A DNA stretch of 64,000 bases from Caecitellus pseudoparvulus. Its lineage: Eukaryota; Bigyra: Bicosoecida. A model generated the notes under the pieces. The model saw only the letters and a list, made by a program, of their open reading frames with translations, made no database searches and had not been told where the DNA came from. Shown piece by piece: positions 10,859 through 19,862 of this stretch. The stretch is from assembly GCA_965644315.1 (NCBI GenBank), contig CBFFRQ010000053.1, forward strand, positions 248,001-312,000. The letters run 5' to 3'. The position numbers and the translations under genes were made by a program. Numbering within the stretch: the first letter of the stretch is position 1; the number at the start of each line of letters is the position of its first letter.

Positions 10859-10870
10859 CGCGGAAATTGG
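10859..10870 (-). promoter_or_regulatory. Start-proximal motif CCAATTTCCGCG
   Basis: One-base variants of the recurrent 12-mer are common here; this copy reads CCAATTTCCGCG on the coding strand and ends four bases before the NOC2 ATG. Confidence 0.45.
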
Positions 10871-11026
10871 TCAGAACCCGGGCACGGGAAGTGAGCCCAG
10901 GCTGAAGAGGCGAGCACCTTCTGCTGCACAACTGCGCTGGAGTGGGTAAATTTCACATGAGAAGGGGCAATCTTCATCAGTGCCTCGCAAACAAGGTGAA
11001 TTTGTCCAGGACACAGCAGTGCGCGG

Positions 11027-12016
11027 CTAGGGGCTTGGCGCCGCTGACCGGGGCTTGCCCAGCTTCATGTCACTGTCCACGGACAGCTCCTCGTCAGCTC
11101 GCCATGCCTGCCACACGCCCTGCAGCCACTTGCGCATGTTCACCTTCAACGCCACCCTCCTCAGGTCATGCCCGTCCTCCGGCACTGGCAGCACCTGGCA
11201 CTGCATCCAGTCCGGCCGCCCAGCCACCCACTCCAAGCTGTCACGGAAGGGCACCACGGTGTCCACTGGCGAGTGCACGATAAGCACCGGCACTCCAGGC
11301 GACGCGCCCCCCGCAGAGCTCTCTGCGCCACCGCTGGGCAGCTGGGCAGCAGGCGGCACTTCGGGCGGCAGGTGCAGCATGGGGTGGCAGTCCCCCTGCT
11401 CGGAGTGCCCCCGGCAGCGCCGTCCGCAGCCACACACCCAGCAAGTCATGATGGAGGCTAGCAGGTCGTAGTACGACGCTACCTGCTCCCCAGCAGGGGC
11501 CAGCAGCACGGTGGGCCCTGCCCACTCCCCCCGCGCCAGCAGCAGCTGCGCCATGCCGCCACCAAAGCTGCTGCCCATGACGACGTCGGGCTTGAAGCGG
11601 CGCAGGGCTGCGCGTTGCACGGTATAGCAGGCCTCCACCAGGAACTGCAGCGCCCACTGCACGAAGAGCAGGGTAGCGGCGAGGCTCAAACCGCCGGCGA
11701 AGAGGAGGACCACTGCCAGCTGCTGCCGCCAGTTCAGACCCGCCTCCCACACCTCATCCGAGTGCAGGAGCAGGAGGAGGCCCCCTGCAATGGCCAGGAC
11801 ACCCACCAGCGCGCACGCCAGAGCTGCCTTGACGTGTGGGTTGGGCCCACTGAGAGCCCGCAGGTGCTTGACTGGCATCTGCACCGCCTCCGCCTCTGCC
11901 ACGACGTGTTTGAGTCGGTCACTCTTGGCACCCCAAGCGGTGCTCTCCAGGCCGTGCATGTACAGGACTTTGATGGGTAGGGGCGCTTTGCCGCCAGCGC
12001 TGGCGGTGGCGGCCAT
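11027..12016 (-). CDS. Alpha/beta hydrolase with an inserted transmembrane hairpin
   Basis: A 329-residue protein with a serine-hydrolase layout. It opens with a beta strand and LYMHGLES (oxyanion region), has a nucleophile elbow GSSFGG near residue 150, an aspartate in HSPVDTVVPF near 251 and a histidine in EDGHDLRR near 282, so a Ser-Asp-His triad is present. Between the first strand and the nucleophile elbow sit two hydrophobic segments at about 65-85 and 95-120, which would form a membrane hairpin. The opening resembles the YqiA/UPF0227-type esterases from memory, but substrate and location are unknown. A Cys-rich stretch (CWVCGCGRRC) follows near residue 195. The ATG at 12016 is preferred because it is followed directly by the first beta strand and preceded by an exact copy of the 12-base motif; upstream in-frame sequence looks non-coding. 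Confidence 0.7.
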   Translation of the reverse strand: MAATASAGGKAPLPIKVLYMHGLESTAWGAKSDRLKHVVAEAEAVQMPVKHLRALSGPNPHVKAALACALVGVLAIAGGLLLLLHSDEVWEAGLNWRQQLAVVLLFAGGLSLAATLLFVQWALQFLVEACYTVQRAALRRFKPDVVMGSSFGGGMAQLLLARGEWAGPTVLLAPAGEQVASYYDLLASIMTCWVCGCGRRCRGHSEQGDCHPMLHLPPEVPPAAQLPSGGAESSAGGASPGVPVLIVHSPVDTVVPFRDSLEWVAGRPDWMQCQVLPVPEDGHDLRRVALKVNMRKWLQGVWQAWRADEELSVDSDMKLGKPRSAAPSP

Positions 12017-12396
12017 GCTGCGGAAGTTGGGCCACGCCCCGCAAGTAAGACGACAAGCTCCCCGGCCGCCAGCAGGAAGCAGCAGAGTCAACAGGTGACA
12101 CCGATAAACAAAGGGGGGACTGTATAGCACGATTGGGGCAGCTGCATAGCAGCACCGGAGGCGCAGGGTGCGGTGGATTTGCGCAGGCCTGGCAGACGTA
12201 CGGTGCAGAGTGTGCAGGCATCGCCACCTCAGGCTGGGACGGCGCCGGCCGACATTGTTGACCGCCGCAGCATTTTCATTGCACGCCATGCAATTTTCAT
12301 CCCCTGCAGATCCTGCCAGGTACCGGCAACCAACACACGGGAAGCGCCGCCGCCGCCGCGACCTGGGCACAACTGTCCTGGTCGTGTCACGGCGCC
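12017..12396. other. Divergent intergenic region, 380 bases
   Basis: Separates the minus-strand hydrolase from the plus-strand 821-residue gene, so it should carry both promoters. Apart from the motif beside the hydrolase ATG and an AT-richer stretch near 12270-12305, I recognise nothing in it. Confidence 0.5.
12019..12030 (-). promoter_or_regulatory. Start-proximal motif CCAACTTCCGCA
   Basis: Exact copy of the 12-mer on the coding strand of the alpha/beta hydrolase gene, two bases before its ATG. Confidence 0.5.
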
Positions 12397-14862
12397 ATGG
12401 CGGCGTCGTCGCGGCGACCAGCGCCTGCCGCGGCGCCCCTGGCCCTGCCCAGTGAAGACAGCGTGCGCGACTGGCAGAAAGCCTGCATTGTGCACACCTT
12501 CGAAAGGCTGTGTGCGGGGGAGACGCAGGATGCGTCGGCCTGGCCGGCGTTTTACCGCCTCATGCTGCTGCGTGTGCGGAAACAAGTCACGGGGCAAGGC
12601 GTGGAGGAGGCGCTGGCCGCCTTCCTGGCGCCCCTCGTCCCTCGCATCGCCGACACAGGGGAACTGCCCCTGCACATGACCAAGGCACTGACACTGTACG
12701 AGGCGGGCAGCCAAGCTGCCGCCGCCACGCAGGCGGAGCTGCCTGCCCTGCTTGCCTCGGGCCTGAACGAGCTGAACCGAGCACTGCTCGCGCTGGCCCC
12801 CGGCAGCGGAGCGGGGACGCCAGGTCGGTCCCCTGCGCCAGCCTCTCCAGACTGGCTCATGGCAGCCGATGCACTGTTTTTCACCCTGGATGACGCCGGC
12901 CGGGGCTTGCTGTGCCCCGAGGACTTGCTGGTGCTGGGGCTGGCCCAGCGGCCCCGCCTGCGAAGGCGCCAGGGTGCGCCCACCCACCCCGCCTCGCCCC
13001 ACCTGCGCGCCATCACGGCGGCCTTGGCCGGGGCTTGCCAGAGCACAGGCCTGCGGGGAGCTGCCTCCCTGCGCTCAGGCGTCGTGAGCAACTTCCAGTT
13101 CAAGCTGTGGCTGCTGCGGGGCGGGGTGGGCACGGATGGCTTGGCGGCGCTGGCCTGCCGGGTGGAAGCGTGGAAGGCGGCGCCCGTGAAGCTGCCGCGC
13201 CCTGCGCAAGCCTCTGCTGCCGCTCCAGCCCCCCTGCCCGGCACGGCTCATGTCGCCTCCTACCGCCCCTGGCACGTGGGGGTGGCGGCCGCGGATGCGA
13301 GGGCAGGGCAGGCGCGCCACCACCCCGCCTTGCTGCCATGGTGCTGGCTGCAGGGGCAGGTCGCGTGGGCTAGCTTGAGTGCCAAGGCCCCCTCTGACGC
13401 GGCAGGGGTGCTGTGCAGCTCCTTCACTCGGGCGCTGCGGCGGGAGGGTGGTCTCACGCATGTGGACACCCCCCCTCCCCAGGACTGGTTCCTCACCCTG
13501 GCCCATGCTGCGGCAGGGGCGTACGAGTGCCTGGATGCGGCTGCAGCTGCCTGGCACGCCGACAGCGCCGTGCAAGACCCCCTCCCGCGTCCACCCAAGG
13601 CCTTCTTGCTGCTGCTGGCTCAGCCCTGGGCCGCCACCCCCCCTCCAGCTCCCTCGAAGCGCTCCACGCCAGCGCTCAAGCGCAGCAGCACGCTGCGCGA
13701 CATTCCCAGCCCATCTGCATTGGAGTGGGGGCTGCCACAGCCCCCTCCACGCTCCACTTCCACGCTTGGCCGGGCTCGTAGCGTCGCAAATGTGGTGGCG
13801 CGCCTGACCGCCCCCGCGGCAGGGCGCCGGACGTCTTCCCAGCAGGCGGGAGATGGGCCTCGCACCCCTCCTAAACGCAAAGCCACGTCTGTGCGCAAGG
13901 CGTCCCTGCGCAGACGAAGGCCTGCCACGGGAAGCCCGCCTTCCTCCCAGCCCCCACGCAGCGCGCACGGCGGCAAGGCACGTGGAGGTGGGGGGCGAGC
14001 AGCAGTGGCGGGGCAGAATGTGCAGGCGCAAGGCGCGGTGCACGGGCCAGACAGCGCAGTGGCAGCAAGCGGATCGACGCCCGTGTCCAGTGGGGGCCCT
14101 GATGCCCCGTGCCTGGCACCGCAGGCCGTGGACAGCGTGGGCCCATGGGGGGCCAAGGCGGAACCCCACCCGCGAGAAGCGGCCCCTCCCCCTGCCAGTA
14201 CGCCGTTCCGCAAACCTGCGCCTGCACCGGTGGTGGTGCCGGAGGGCGGGGAGACGCCGCCCCCCCCCACGCCACGCAGCTTCGAGCTGCAGGCACTGTG
14301 TGCCGCCCTGCCCGTCGCCACGGCAGCCACGCGCCAAGCCATCCTGCGCCAGATCCAGGAGCACTTCCCACAGCAGTACGTGGATGTTGTGGCGGGGGGC
14401 GAGGGGGTGGCGGCGGCCCCTGCGCCCCACCCCTTGTCCCCGCCCAGCGCCGCTGCCACCCCCCTCAGCACTGCCATCACGCCAGCCATGATCATCGCCC
14501 AGGAGCACGCCCAGGCCGGCGCAGCCAGCGACGTGGACAGCGGGGCCTCCCAGAGGGGGGGCAGCCTGGACCTGGGCGGGGGGGATGCGCCCCCCCTGGA
14601 CGCCATCAGCACGGCCAGCGCAGGGGAGGCAGAGGGCAGGCATGGCTCGGCCTTGCGGCCCAAGCGGGTGCGTCGGCGAGGGGGTGTTCGAGGGGGGTCC
14701 CCCACCCGGCCTGACGCACTTGGCGACCCCCCCTCCGCCCCTGCACAGGGGCGACACCAGACTGCACCCCCACCTGCCGTGGCTTCTCGACGGGCACAGC
14801 TCAAGGCGGCCGTCCGAGCCATTGGCGCCTTGCGTCGAGTGCAGGGAAAGGGCGGGGAGTAG
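12397..14862 (+). CDS. Unrecognised 821-residue protein, largely disordered
   Basis: I do not recognise this protein. It is a single uninterrupted frame from a clear ATG. The first 260 residues look folded and mostly helical; around residues 155-178 a segment DALFFTLDDAGRGLLCPEDLL resembles one degenerate EF hand without a full set of calcium ligands. Residues about 400-620 are low complexity, rich in Pro, Ser, Arg and Ala. A second helical block (FELQALCAALPVATAATRQA...) lies near 628-665, and the C-terminal 40 residues are basic and helical. No signal peptide, membrane segment or catalytic motif is visible. It starts divergently from the hydrolase and ends 50 bases before the convergent rhomboid gene. 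The consistent open frame and folded N-terminus argue that it is real despite the strong antisense frames that GC-rich coding produces here. Confidence 0.7.
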   Translation: MAASSRRPAPAAAPLALPSEDSVRDWQKACIVHTFERLCAGETQDASAWPAFYRLMLLRVRKQVTGQGVEEALAAFLAPLVPRIADTGELPLHMTKALTLYEAGSQAAAATQAELPALLASGLNELNRALLALAPGSGAGTPGRSPAPASPDWLMAADALFFTLDDAGRGLLCPEDLLVLGLAQRPRLRRRQGAPTHPASPHLRAITAALAGACQSTGLRGAASLRSGVVSNFQFKLWLLRGGVGTDGLAALACRVEAWKAAPVKLPRPAQASAAAPAPLPGTAHVASYRPWHVGVAAADARAGQARHHPALLPWCWLQGQVAWASLSAKAPSDAAGVLCSSFTRALRREGGLTHVDTPPPQDWFLTLAHAAAGAYECLDAAAAAWHADSAVQDPLPRPPKAFLLLLAQPWAATPPPAPSKRSTPALKRSSTLRDIPSPSALEWGLPQPPPRSTSTLGRARSVANVVARLTAPAAGRRTSSQQAGDGPRTPPKRKATSVRKASLRRRRPATGSPPSSQPPRSAHGGKARGGGGRAAVAGQNVQAQGAVHGPDSAVAASGSTPVSSGGPDAPCLAPQAVDSVGPWGAKAEPHPREAAPPPASTPFRKPAPAPVVVPEGGETPPPPTPRSFELQALCAALPVATAATRQAILRQIQEHFPQQYVDVVAGGEGVAAAPAPHPLSPPSAAATPLSTAITPAMIIAQEHAQAGAASDVDSGASQRGGSLDLGGGDAPPLDAISTASAGEAEGRHGSALRPKRVRRRGGVRGGSPTRPDALGDPPSAPAQGRHQTAPPPAVASRRAQLKAAVRAIGALRRVQGKGGE

Positions 14863-14912
14863 CGGCCAGCCCGCCGCGTCCCCCTCGCAGCATGCATTCA
14901 CCCCGGATCCCG

Positions 14913-16004
14913 TCACAGGCGCTCATCCCCATCGTCGCCGCGCCCCCCCCACAGACCATGCAGCAGGTCTGCCGTCTGCTGCGGCGTCAAATCCCCTCGG
15001 GAGGGGGGGGTGTGTCCGCGCAGGCTGGGCGGCAGCGGGACGCCACCCTCCCCCCAGCTGCGGGATGACTCGTCCCAGTGCTCCTGGCGGTGGGCAGGCG
15101 CCTGTGCAGGGCGCCGGCGGGGTGCACTGCCCACGCCCCCCCCCCCTGTGAACGAGGCCTTGAGCAAGTACGCGGCGATGCCGACTGCCTGCCCTCCCAA
15201 GTGGGCGGCGCCGTCCACTGCCGCGCCGCCCCGAAGCATGGCCACAGTGAGGGCCACGTTCACAGCTGTGAGCAGCAGCATGGCGTGCGTGCCCTCCATG
15301 GGCACGAACATGAGGCTGATGCCCATGGAGGGGTTGGCCATTAACGCGTACTGGGCGACGGCAAAGACCGCCCCCGAGGCGCCCAGGCCCGGCGTCATGA
15401 CGCGTGCGCGCCGACAGACTGCGTAGGAGGCTAGTCCCCCCACGAGGGCCGCGACGTTGTACATGGCGAAGAACTGTGCGCCAGTCAAGGACATCTGCGG
15501 AGGCAGGAGGGGGGCAGTGCGGTGGGAGGTGTGCAGTGACTCCGCGCACGCTGCCCGACGCACGTTCATGCCGGGGTGCAGCAGCAGGGGCCCGAAGGAA
15601 TGCAAGGCCATCATGTTGAAGCCCAGGTGAAAGATGCCGACGTGGGAGTATGCAGAAGTCAGCAGCGTGTGCCACCGGCCTGCCTGCACGGCTGGGACCG
15701 AGGCCAGGGCGTGCCTGCGCAGCACGGCGCCCAATCTGGACGCAGCAGAGAAGTTCAGCTGGGACGCCTTCCAAGCCAGGAAAACGGCGACGTTGCACCC
15801 AGTGATGCCTGCAATGAGGGGGTAGCCGAACCCTGTCCCTGGCAAGCCCGGGACGAAGGAGGTGTGAAGCGGGGCTGGGCGCTGTGCCAGCGCCAGCCGG
15901 CTGCCCGGGTGCAGAGCCAGCCACACGCCAGCACCTGCAAGGGAACCAGCCCCACCAGCTGCAAGGAGCCCTCCTGATCTGGACCGAGCGAAGCCTGCCA
16001 GCAT
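14913..16004 (-). CDS. Rhomboid-family intramembrane serine protease, probably mitochondrial (PARL-like)
   Basis: Exons 16004-15564 and 15494-14913 join over a 69-nt intron (GTGCGT...CCGCAG) to give 340 residues. The intron is a multiple of three with no stop, so retention would add 23 residues; I removed it because both splice signals match the others in the window and it interrupts the fold. Rhomboid hallmarks are present: SAYSHVGIFHLGFNM near residue 120, the catalytic serine in GASGA at about 187 and the catalytic histidine in AHLGG at about 245, within a run of membrane segments. The basic, Ser/Ala-rich N-terminus and the WHTLLTS...SH...FHL block fit the PARL/Pcp1 mitochondrial branch that cleaves inner-membrane proteins. 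The C-terminal 80 residues are polar and proline-rich. A variant of the 12-base motif lies 22 bases upstream. Confidence 0.85.
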   Translation of the reverse strand: MLAGFARSRSGGLLAAGGAGSLAGAGVWLALHPGSRLALAQRPAPLHTSFVPGLPGTGFGYPLIAGITGCNVAVFLAWKASQLNFSAASRLGAVLRRHALASVPAVQAGRWHTLLTSAYSHVGIFHLGFNMMALHSFGPLLLHPGMNVRRAACAESLHTSHRTAPLLPPQMSLTGAQFFAMYNVAALVGGLASYAVCRRARVMTPGLGASGAVFAVAQYALMANPSMGISLMFVPMEGTHAMLLLTAVNVALTVAMLRGGAAVDGAAHLGGQAVGIAAYLLKASFTGGGGVGSAPRRRPAQAPAHRQEHWDESSRSWGEGGVPLPPSLRGHTPPSRGDLTPQQTADLLHGLWGGRGDDGDERL

Positions 16005-16026
16005 TGTGCTCGTGCGGGGCTCAGGG

Positions 16027-16038
16027 TGCGGTAGTTGC
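16027..16038 (-). promoter_or_regulatory. Variant start-proximal motif GCAACTACCGCA
   Basis: Coding-strand copy two bases different from CCAACTTCCGCA, 22 bases upstream of the rhomboid ATG, in the 290-bp divergent promoter shared with the Tubby-like gene. Confidence 0.3.
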
Positions 16039-16294
16039 TAGCGTTACGCCCGAAACGCCAGGGTCCACTGCCACGCACTGGTGCCGCCCAGAAAAAACAA
16101 ACACGACTACATAGCGCCAGCATCAACTTCACGACAGGAATGTATAGAGGATGGTTCAGTGGCAGTAGGTGGAGCCCGATCCCTTGCCCTTGTTGGGGGT
16201 GTGCTGCAGCCCCTCTGCGTCTCGAAGTCCAATTTCGTGAAACGTTGGTGTGCGGTGGTGCCTGTCACGTGCGACACGGCTTGCCGAGAGCAGG

Positions 16295-17644
16295 ATGGCC
16301 CTCGAATTCCATACAAGACACACATACGAGGACGATTTCGACTTTGGCGGCAGCAGCAGCGAGTCCGAGGCTGACGAACGCCCCATTCGTCGTGGTGGTG
16401 CCAAGTCCCGCAAGGCGCCTGCGGCACAGGCCATTTTCTTCTCCCTGGGCGGTGCCACAGGCTCCCAGCAAGAGGATACCCTCTCAGGCTTGAGCTTGTC
16501 TGCGACAGCTACAGTAATCGCCGCCTATGCCTCAGAGAGCGCCCGGTCGGCAGCGTCGGCAGTGGAGGAAGATGCCAGCAGCGACGACGAGGCTTTGGCC
16601 ATCTTTGACCGCAGCGCAGCGGGCTTCACGGCGACGCAGGTTCAGGAGCGGCAGGCGGCCCCCCACAGTCCACGATCAGCCAGCAGACCTGCAGAGGCCG
16701 CGCTGGGTGGTGCGTCCTCCGCTCCGGCCGCTGCCAGCTCCGCTGCAGCAGGGGGCGCAGAGTACACCATGCGCAGCCTGCTGCACACGCCTGTGGCGCC
16801 GGGGAAGACCCTGCAGTGCTTCGTGACGCGCAGCAAGACAGGCCTGGGTCTAGGCGCGCCGACGTGGAGCCTGTTCCTGGAGAGCACGGAGGAGTTCCTG
16901 TGCGCCGCCCGCAAGCGCAGCGGCCAGCGCAGCAGCAACTACCTCATCTCCCGGGACGCGTACCCCGTGGACCGCAAGTCGCCACAGGTGCTGGGCAAGG
17001 TGCGCGGCAACGTGGTGGGGTCCATGTACATTGTGTACGATCACGGCCTGGCGCCGGACAAGGCAGTCACCGCCTCTGCCCGCCGGCGTGAGCTGGCTTG
17101 CATCGCGTTCGACTACGACCGCATGGGGCCAGGGCGCATGGCTGTGCGGGTGCCGCAGGTGTCTGGCTCGCGCCCCCTGGAGATCAGGCCAGCCGGCGAG
17201 GAGGACAGCATGGTGGCGGCGGTGGGGGACCACCCCCTCGCGCGCTGTGTCGTGAACCTGCGCAACAAGACGCCCCACTGGGACGAGCGCCTGCAGGGGC
17301 ATGTTCTGAACTTCAAGGGGCGGGTGTCCCAGGCCTCCGTGAAGAACTTCCAGCTGGAGACGGCGGACCAGACCAGCGCCGCTGACGACTGCCCGCTGCA
17401 GTTTGGGCGCGTGGACAAGCACCGCTTCACGCTGGACGTGTCTTGGCCCCTGTCCCCCCTGCAAGCCTTTGGCATCGTGCTGGCGTCCCTGGACCCAAAG
17501 CTCGCCGACACCAAGTCCTACGACGCTCTGAAGCGCAGCTTGGAGGCAGCGGAAGCCCCCAGTAGCGACGAGGAGGTCGCTGCAGCACAGGGCGGCGGGC
17601 ACAGCATGCTGTCTCGCATGTTCGGCAGCGCAGGGAAGAAGTGA
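16295..17644 (+). CDS. Tubby-like protein (TULP)
   Basis: A 449-residue Tubby-family protein in one exon. The Tubby beta-barrel with its central helix spans about residues 158-410. Recognisable blocks are QCFVTRSKTGLGLGAPTWSL, FLCAARKRSGQRSSNYLISR, VGKVRGNVVGS-like sequence (KVRGNVVGSMYIVYDHG), NLRNKTPHWDE and LNFKGRVSQASVKNFQLE, the last being the family signature. Tubby proteins bind PI(4,5)P2, and in animals TULP3 delivers membrane receptors into cilia; plant TLPs often carry an F-box, which is absent here. The usual FALCLSSFDTKLACE-like C-terminus is replaced by FGIVLASLDPKLADT and an extra Ser/Glu-rich tail of about 40 residues. The N-terminus is acidic and disordered. I chose ATG 16295 rather than an upstream in-frame GTG. 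Confidence 0.92.
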   Translation: MALEFHTRHTYEDDFDFGGSSSESEADERPIRRGGAKSRKAPAAQAIFFSLGGATGSQQEDTLSGLSLSATATVIAAYASESARSAASAVEEDASSDDEALAIFDRSAAGFTATQVQERQAAPHSPRSASRPAEAALGGASSAPAAASSAAAGGAEYTMRSLLHTPVAPGKTLQCFVTRSKTGLGLGAPTWSLFLESTEEFLCAARKRSGQRSSNYLISRDAYPVDRKSPQVLGKVRGNVVGSMYIVYDHGLAPDKAVTASARRRELACIAFDYDRMGPGRMAVRVPQVSGSRPLEIRPAGEEDSMVAAVGDHPLARCVVNLRNKTPHWDERLQGHVLNFKGRVSQASVKNFQLETADQTSAADDCPLQFGRVDKHRFTLDVSWPLSPLQAFGIVLASLDPKLADTKSYDALKRSLEAAEAPSSDEEVAAAQGGGHSMLSRMFGSAGKK

Positions 17645-17694
17645 GGGGGGGATGCCCCCCCCCCTGCACCGACAATGAATGATGCATTTCCACG

Positions 17695-18793
17695 TCAGCC
17701 AGAGTGACCCGGCGGCGATGCTTGAGGCAGACTTGTTGGGTACATGGGGGCGCCCGAGGCGATGGGCATCTGGGCAGTGGCAGCCATGGGGGCATGTCCC
17801 CACCCCGAGGAGGGGGGCATGCCCAACGTCGCTGCGACGGCCATGGGCGGGGCGGACACCCCTCCCACAGGCATGGTGGGCGCCAGGCCGGACATGGGCG
17901 CCTGCAACACGGCTGAGGAGACGTGTGGTTGGCCCTGGGGCAAGGAGGTGGTGGGCATGAGGCTGGCGGGGTGCATGGACCCGACTTGCGCCTGTGGCTG
18001 CACCAGCACGCTGGCGCCCGAGTGCCCCACGAAACCCGACTGCTGTGGCGGCATGAGCGGCGGCACCTGGCTGCCCTGGCTGCCCACCATCACCATGCCC
18101 GCTCCTGCAGGCTGCGCATGCGTGGTGGCAGCGTGGCGGGCCCGGAAAGACATGACGAACTCCACGCTCTTGCCGCGCTGCCAGGCTTGCCCGACGCCGT
18201 CCAGGGGGACGGGCGCGCCGGCACGGGAGCGGAAGGTGAAGGTGGAGCACAACTCTGCCCCTTGCAGCGGGCGCTTGAACTGGATCTCCATGATGCGCTG
18301 CACGTGGGCCTCGAAGGTTGCATGGCACTCGGGGTGCAGCACCGTGGCCAGGGGCTGGTTGAACAGCTCCGTGGGGGTGAACCCCAGCAGGTCTTGCACA
18401 GCAGGGGACACAAAGACGATGATGCCTGCGGAAGGGGTGGGGGCACAGCACCGCGTGCAGGGGGCGCGTGGCGACGCCCGGCGCGGGCAAGGCAGGGCGC
18501 CAGACCAGCTGCACCTGCCTCGACGCCGGTCGAACGCTGCCTTCGCGGCTGGCGGCGCAGCGCACCTTCCATGTCAAAGACAACGATCATGTCATGTAGA
18601 CGCCGCAAAAGCTCCCAATGCGTGAAGCACTGCGCCTCAGCCAACATGAGGCGCTCCATGAGCTCCTGGGATTGCTGTGTGCAGAGCATGTGAAGAGGAA
18701 AACGTTTGGGGCCAGCAGCGCCAGGTACCGGCGGCGCGGGCAGCTCACCGCGTCAGCCGGCTGCCCAGGCTGTGTTGGGAGTGCTGCAGACAT
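17695..18793 (-). CDS. PAS-domain protein with a Pro/Met/Gly-rich C-terminus
   Basis: Three exons at 18793-18749, 18674-18566 and 18425-17695 give 294 residues. Introns of 74 and 140 nt have GTGAGC and GTGCGC donors and CACAG and CGCAG acceptors. Splicing restores one continuous PAS fold: LLRRLHDMIVVFDMEG joins IIVFVSPAVQDLLGFTPTEL across the second junction. The PAS resembles those of the WC-2 type, with a C-terminal strand EFVMSFRAR. It lacks the NCRFLQ cysteine motif of LOV photoreceptors, so I do not call it a flavin light sensor. The last 150 residues are low complexity with repeated Met, Pro, Gly and Gln, as in activation regions; no DNA-binding finger or kinase is seen. A transcriptional co-regulator is a reasonable but unproven idea. 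It converges on Tubby, 50 bases from its stop. Confidence 0.68.
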
Positions 18794-19079
18794 GTCTCGG
18801 GAGACAGTTGGGTGGCTGTGGCTGGCCCTTCAGCAGATGTGTGCCTCCGTTGGCGGAGCCGAAGTGCCACTGCACTTCACCACGCTGACGCACTGCAAGG
18901 TCCACGTCACACTGAACATCCCTGCTCCAGCAGGCAAGCCTGACGGTGGTTGTTGTGTCGTTACAAGTAAAGTTGCAGAGGATGTCCAAGTGCGCATTCA
19001 GGAGCGGGTGCATTGGGAATGCCAAGGGGCCTGTCCAGCCAACCTAGCTTGCACCCAACGGCCTCCAGGTGCTGCTGCT

Positions 19080-19862
19080 CTACTGAGCGAAGGTGGCGCC
19101 AGGGAACTGGGCAACGTCACCGGCGGGCACGACGGGGGCAGCGGCCACAGGCTCCACGGGGGCGGGGCGGCGGGAAGGCACACCCACGACGTTGGGCTGG
19201 TCCACGGCCTTGGGCTCCATGACCTCCACGATGTCGGAGAGGGGGTTCTTGGGGCCCTGGCGTCCCTCGGGGTCGTGGGGCTTCATGATCTTAACCTTCA
19301 CGCCCACAGCGCCCTGGCGCAGCAGCACGTGGCGCACAGCCTCGTCGACGTACTCGCGGTTGCTGTTGCCGGTCTTGATCATGTAGCCCTCGCGGAACTT
19401 CATGGCCTTGGCACGGGCACCGCGCAGCTTGCCGGTGACCAGGCACTCGACACCCTTGGCCTCGTTCTTCATGACCAGGCGGATGATGCCGTAGCAGGCG
19501 CGGCGCACAGCCATGCCCTCCAGGAGCTTGGCGGCCAGGGACTCGGCCTGGGCCTCGGCGGACAGGCCGCGGTTGGCCACGCGCTCGGCGTACAGGGTGA
19601 CGGTGCCGGGCTTGAACTTGAAGCGCTTCTCCACGACGGTGTTCAGCTCGCGGATCTTGCGGCCCTTCTCGCCGAGGACGTCCTGGGGGCGGGTGGCACG
19701 GATCACGATCTCGGTGCGGCTGGGGTTGTTGCGCACCTCCACACCAGCGTAGCCGATGGGTCCCAGCTCGCGGATGAGCAGCTCGTTCAGCTCGGCGTAC
19801 AGGACGCCATCAGCCACGAACTGGCGCTTCTTGGAGATGGCTCCGAGGCGGCCGGCAGACAT
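19080..19862 (-). CDS. RPS3: 40S ribosomal protein S3 (uS3)
   Basis: A 260-residue intron-free match to cytosolic ribosomal protein S3, which lines the mRNA entry channel of the small subunit. The N-terminal KH domain contains [19 protein letters not shown] and the GxxG loop in [13 protein letters not shown] near residue 64. [40 protein letters not shown] and [17 protein letters not shown] in the C-terminal domain are all expected family blocks. The 30-residue Pro/Ala/Val-rich tail after EPKA differs from other lineages, where this tail is also variable. Codon use is strongly biased to C- and G-ending codons, as for a highly expressed gene. I chose the ATG at 19862; the in-frame extension upstream has no homology. 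An inverted copy of the 12-base motif lies 43 bases upstream. Confidence 0.95.
   Translation of the reverse strand: MSAGRLGAISKKRQFVADGVLYAELNELLIRELGPIGYAGVEVRNNPSRTEIVIRATRPQDVLGEKGRKIRELNTVVEKRFKFKPGTVTLYAERVANRGLSAEAQAESLAAKLLEGMAVRRACYGIIRLVMKNEAKGVECLVTGKLRGARAKAMKFREGYMIKTGNSNREYVDEAVRHVLLRQGAVGVKVKIMKPHDPEGRQGPKNPLSDIVEVMEPKAVDQPNVVGVPSRRPAPVEPVAAAPVVPAGDVAQFPGATFAQ

Noticed and set aside
13075-14916. Minus-strand frame of 613 codons opposite the 821-residue gene
   Set aside because: Composition is Gly/Arg/Pro-rich without structure; the plus strand has a clear ATG, folded-looking blocks and normal codon pattern.
16295-17644. F-box Tubby protein of plant type
   Set aside because: The N-terminus is acidic and disordered, with no F-box sequence before the Tubby domain.
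17695-18793. LOV blue-light photoreceptor
   Set aside because: The PAS domain lacks the flavin-reactive cysteine motif (NCRFLQ-type).
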